From Nemertoderma westbladi (lineage: Eukaryota > Xenacoelomorpha > Nemertodermatida > Nemertodermatidae), in NCBI GenBank assembly GCA_032718475.1, contig JAUCBJ010005770.1:1-42903 (forward strand): a DNA stretch of 42,903 nt, written 5' to 3'. Under the pieces are notes generated by a model, which searched no databases, had not been told where the DNA came from, and saw only the letters and a program-made list of their open reading frames with translations. The translations under genes and the position numbers were made by a program. Positions 39,361-42,903 of this stretch are shown in pieces; position 1 is the first letter of the stretch; every line of letters starts with the position of its first letter.

Positions 39361-40806
39361 CAGCAGTCCGGCAATCCGCAAACACAGCAGTTCGCCAACC
39401 CAGCAGTCCGCCAATCCAGCAGTCCGACAACCCAGAAGTTCGACAAACCGCCAACCCAGCAATCCGACAATCCGCCAACCCAGCAGTTCGCCAACCCAGC
39501 AGTCCGCCAATCCAGCAATCCGACAATCCGCCAACCCAGCAGTTCGCCAACCCAGCAGTCCGCCAATCCAGCAGTCCGACAACCTAGCAGTTCGACAAAC
39601 CGCCAACCCAGCAGTCCGACAATCCGCCAACCCAGCAGTCCGACAATCCGCCAATCCAGCAGATTGCCAACCCAGCAGTCCGACAACCCAGCAGTCCGAC
39701 AATCCTCCAACCCAGCAGTCCGACAATCCGCCAACCCAGCAGTCCGCCAACCCAGAAGTAAGACAACCCATCAGTTAGACAAACCGGCAACCCAGCCGTC
39801 CAACAATCCGCCAACCCAGCAGTCCGGCAACCCAGCAGTCAGACAACCCAGCAGTTCGACAAACCGCCAACCCAGCAGTCCGACAAGCCGCCAAACCATC
39901 AGTCCGCCAACCCAGCAGTCAGACAACCCAGCAGTTCGACAAACCGCCAACCCAGCAGTCCGACAATCCGCCAACCCAGCAGTCCGGCAACCCAGCAGTC
40001 AGACAACCCAGCAGTTCGACAAACCGCCAACCCAGCAGTCCGCCAACCCAGCAGTCCGCCAACCCAGCAGTAAGACAACCCAGCAGTTCGACAATCCGCC
40101 AACCCAGCAATCCGGCAATCCGCCAACCCAGCAGTCCGACAATCCAGCAGTCCGGTAACCCAGCAGTTCGACAATCCGCCAACCCAGCAGTCCGACAATC
40201 CGCCAACCCAGCAGTCCGATAATCCGCCAAACCAGCAGATTGCCAACCAAGCAGTCCGACAATCCGCCAACCCAGCAGATTGCCAACCCAGCAGTCCGAC
40301 AACCCAGCAGTCCGACAACCCAGCAGTTCGACAAACCGCCAACCCAGCAGTCCGACAATCCTCCAACCCAGCAATCCGACAATCCAACAACCAAGCATTC
40401 TGCCAACCCAGCAGTCCGGCAATCCGCCAACCCAGCAGTCCGCCAATCCAGCAGTCAGACAACCCAGCAGTTCGACAAACCGCCAACTCAGCAGTCCGCC
40501 AATCCGCCAACCCAGCAAATTACCAACCCAGCAGTCCGACAATCCGCCAACCCAGCAGATTGCCAACCAAGCAGTCCGACAATTCGCCAACCCAGCAGAT
40601 TGCCAACCCAGCAGTCCGACAATCCGCCAACCCAGCAGATTGCCAACCCAGCTGTCCGACAATCCGCCAACCCAGCAGTCCGCCAATCCAGCAGTCCGAC
40701 AACTCAGCAGTCCGACAAACCGCCAACCCAGCAGTCCGACAATCCGACAACCCAGCAGTCCGACAATCCGCGAACCCAGCAGTCCGACAATCCGCCAACC
40801 CAGCAA
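39361..40806. repeat. 24-bp minisatellite, right block
   Basis: Same unit and variants as 36789-38097, split from it by the LINE. Open frames of up to 295 codons occur on both strands for the same reason. The array ends at 40806 (CAGCAAAGTCCGAC), after which ordinary intron sequence begins. Confidence 0.95.
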
Positions 40807-42700
40807 AGTCCGACAATCTACTGCCAGACACTCCCCCTACCAACCAAATCGACGCCGACAGTCTGTTCATGTGTTCAACCAATACAGTCTTCGGGCTCTT
40901 CACCCTCCATGTAATCAAATCCAAGGAAAGGAGTTTTATCGTCAATATCTATTGTCGTACCGTGATTGTAACAATAAACAACAAAGAATATCTAGGCTAC
41001 AGTTTAAGATTTGCCATGGGTATGGGTAGCTTCCCTGTCCTACCTATAATGGTTGGTCACTGTTCACTTTCTAGTTTCTGCTCACCGGTACTTACTGTAC
41101 AAGCACAATCAACTATGTCAGTACGGTATGTGCTGTGCAGGCCAGTTCACTGTCAGGCAGTATTGAAAATTATATCGGTATCAGTGATGTGCACTGAGAG
41201 TGTCATTGACTGTAATCATGGGACAGCCCCTGATTGTAATGCCTGTAATAGTGGGACACATTACAGGCTATTACAGGCAGGGACAATTTTATCTTTCTAT
41301 CTGTAATAGCTCCAACCACCAGAGTGAGACATGTCAATGTAATATATGTATGAGACGCAGTATTTCGCCCTTCCCCCGCCTTAAAATAGTGGTCTAAAAA
41401 CAAATTGGTCAAATTTCGCCTCATGTTCTGTCATATTTCTATAGGACACTTTCATTTTCCACAGTCACATCTTCACATCTTCAACATTGCATATATCGCC
41501 AAATTTTTAATATTTTTTCACAATTCCTTTTTTGTTATGCTCTTAGATGAAGACAATAACAGATAGAAAGTGAAATTGATGTAGAACCTGCTGTTAAAAG
41601 TATATAAATGATAGAACTGTAAACAGGGACATTACAGTCACTATGGCTTGTCCCACTTGTTTATGGACTTGTAATTTCTTGTATGGGAGCATTATAGTCA
41701 TGTCAGTGTCTTATAGAAGATTTACAGGGCTTTCCAATAGTATATAACAATGTGGATAAATAATGAAACCATTCCTTGGGTTCCTTGTTAACATAAAAGT
41801 AATTTCATTGTGAACACCCATAAAATACAATTTTTTCCGCTTTCAACCTAGAAGTCAGCATGACAACGATCCACTGGCCTCCAAAATAGCTTCCACGTAG
41901 TTTTTTATGCTCCATTTGTGTCAGAACATTTTACTGCATCAAAATTCATTGATCCGATGGCTAAATATTGCATCATCATCCCCTAAAGTCATTTGGCCCA
42001 CAATTCTCCGGTTTCACCCTAATAATATACTAATATTTAACTTTTTAAATCAATTTGTTCCTTTAGGCCTGACAATGATCAAATTTTCTAAACCTACGTT
42101 TCCCTCTCATGATTCCAATTACACCAATTATTGTAGTACTACAGTTGAAGGCCTACATTATTACTAAAATTTATTCACCTGGAATTAGTAATAAATTCAC
42201 ATTTGCCCATACCTAAACTGAGAAGGCTATCAGCTGTATAAAATATTTAACACGTACACTAATGCTAACCCTTGAAGAATTTAAAGTTTGTAAGGGAGTG
42301 AAGTTTAGGCAGTAGGGCCTAAGCAAACAGTATGGGTGTACTAAGTACAATAATCTTGGCAACCTCATTGATTTATACAAGCCTGTGTAGAAATCCATCA
42401 TACAGTATAAGCCATTTTTCATCATGAACACCAGCTGTTATTGGTGTTATTTTACCATTGCGTCTTTGGCACTTTTCGTTTATTTCATTTTTTTGCAAAA
42501 ACTAATGACTCTATTTTTCTGAAAATTGCTTTATACACCCATTCAGACCATACACTACAGGAGGGTACTAAAAACAACACAATTGACCGGATAGTTTCGG
42601 AGCCTTTCGTGTGTCAAACAGACAGACAGACAAACAAACAAACAGACACGACTTTCTTACAGTAAATAAATCTGAAGATTTACAAATTAATCAGACTAAC
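40807..42700. other. Intron sequence without recognised features
   Basis: AT-rich DNA between the minisatellite and the Kazal exon. Short repeats of CTGTAAT-type and GACAGACAGACAAACAAAC (42618-42640) are present. No exon seen. Confidence 0.45.
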
Positions 42701-42903
42701 CGTCTTCACAACTTCCGTATTTAACCAACGTTGTATCAGCACTACCTCTGCATGCTGCTCGTTTAAGATGGCATTCCGATGGGTATGTGACGTCATCCGA
42801 TCCGCAGACTTCACCACCAGGCACCGGTGCACCGCAGGTGAGACATTGACAAGTCGAACCACCGAGAAGCGGAACGCAGTATGCGTGGTGAGGGCAAACA
42901 ATT
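42701..42903 (-). CDS. Follistatin/Kazal-domain exon of an agrin-like secreted protein (partial at window edge)
   Basis: Minus-strand reading from the window edge has an EGF/FOLN-like lead (CPHHAYCVPLLGGSTCQCLTC) and then a Kazal domain: VCGSDDVTYPSECHLKRAAC, ending VKYGSCEDG at the splice site. The C-x-C...VCGSD-TY-SEC-L--AAC...G-C pattern is the follistatin-type Kazal signature of agrin, follistatin, SPARC-family and similar extracellular proteins. It ends at a GAAGACG/GTTAGT donor in phase 1, matching the 35478-35719 exon. The 5' end lies outside the window. 'Agrin-like' is a description of the module only; orthology is not shown. Confidence 0.85.

Larger units (their letters stand above)
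35720..42700 (-). other. Intron of about 7 kb joining the two host exons
   Basis: On the minus strand the donor is ACG/GTTAGT at 42701/42700 and the acceptor CATAG/G at 35720/35719. The Kazal exon ends with one base of a codon and the downstream exon supplies two, so the frame is kept. The intron holds the 26-bp acceptor minisatellite, a G run (36717-36736), the 24-bp minisatellite and an RTE-like LINE. Exons in between cannot be excluded, but I saw none. Confidence 0.6.

Noticed and set aside
38219-39550. Intact reverse transcriptase gene
   Set aside because: The frame is long but begins in minisatellite, lacks the endonuclease and the RT N-terminus, and has a ~110-bp deletion near its end.
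36789-40806. CRISPR array
   Set aside because: Units are contiguous with no unique spacers, and the setting is eukaryotic. It is a minisatellite.

Overview
The window is eukaryotic, AT-rich DNA from an invertebrate animal, probably marine. I infer this from spliced exons of a secreted follistatin/Kazal-domain protein, a tRNA-derived SINE, several non-LTR (LINE) clades, a Penelope-like element (PLE), and pogo-type, rve-type and other animal DNA transposons. I cannot name the species. Nearly everything between the two host exons at the right end and the left edge is mobile-element or tandem-repeat DNA in various states of decay. Almost none of the long open frames is an intact host gene.

Layout, left to right. 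444-1625 (-) is a broken endonuclease/reverse-transcriptase LINE. 2852-6877 (-) is a shattered pogo/jerky-type DDE transposase gene. It is interrupted by a TTAA-flanked MITE (2174-2847), a SINE (3081-3352), a 149-bp tandem duplication, a perfect 35-bp hairpin (4451-4541) and about 1.2 kb of unassigned DNA. 6898-7935 (+) is a rearranged RTE-like LINE 3' end, the first of three copies. 8619-9565 (-) is a LINE ORF1. 10058-11000 (-) holds decayed coding sequence of unknown origin. 11226-13085 is a non-autonomous DNA element whose ends start CACAGTG and which has a 5-bp flanking duplication, as in Transib/RAG-type elements. 15418-19280 (-) is a degenerate, intron-containing DDE-type transposase gene. 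It carries an 882-bp insertion (15587-16468) with a perfect 14-bp target duplication and a hammerhead-ribozyme core. 19536-21055 is a G/C-tract-bounded block holding a palindromic tandem array. 22313-23667 is a long-TIR transposon with hairpin arrays and a truncated rve-type catalytic domain; its right end has been amplified into a 267-bp tandem repeat that merges with a roughly 30-bp/89-bp higher-order satellite (23668-25380). 25600-26670 (-) is a second LINE. 28201-32130 is a Penelope-like element whose 5' half is inverted relative to its 3' half. 33127-33910 (+) and 38098-39355 (-) are further copies of the RTE-like LINE.

The only convincing host gene is on the minus strand. A follistatin/Kazal exon (42701-42903, continuing beyond the window) is followed, after an intron of about 7 kb, by a cysteine-rich exon (35478-35719). 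Splice sites and codon phase agree. The intron carries a minisatellite of about 2.8 kb with a 24-bp unit that is open in all six frames and is split by the third RTE-like LINE. Just upstream of the second exon lies a 26-bp minisatellite in which every unit duplicates the 3' splice site.

The strongest candidates for something not routinely described are: (1) the hammerhead-bearing, terminally redundant insertion at 15587-16468; (2) the CACAGTG-ended element at 11226-13085; (3) the splice-acceptor minisatellite at 35748-35890; (4) the 5'-inverted PLE; and (5) the transposon whose terminal repeats are arrays of short hairpins and whose end has joined a satellite. All assignments come from reading the sequence by eye; no database search was possible.
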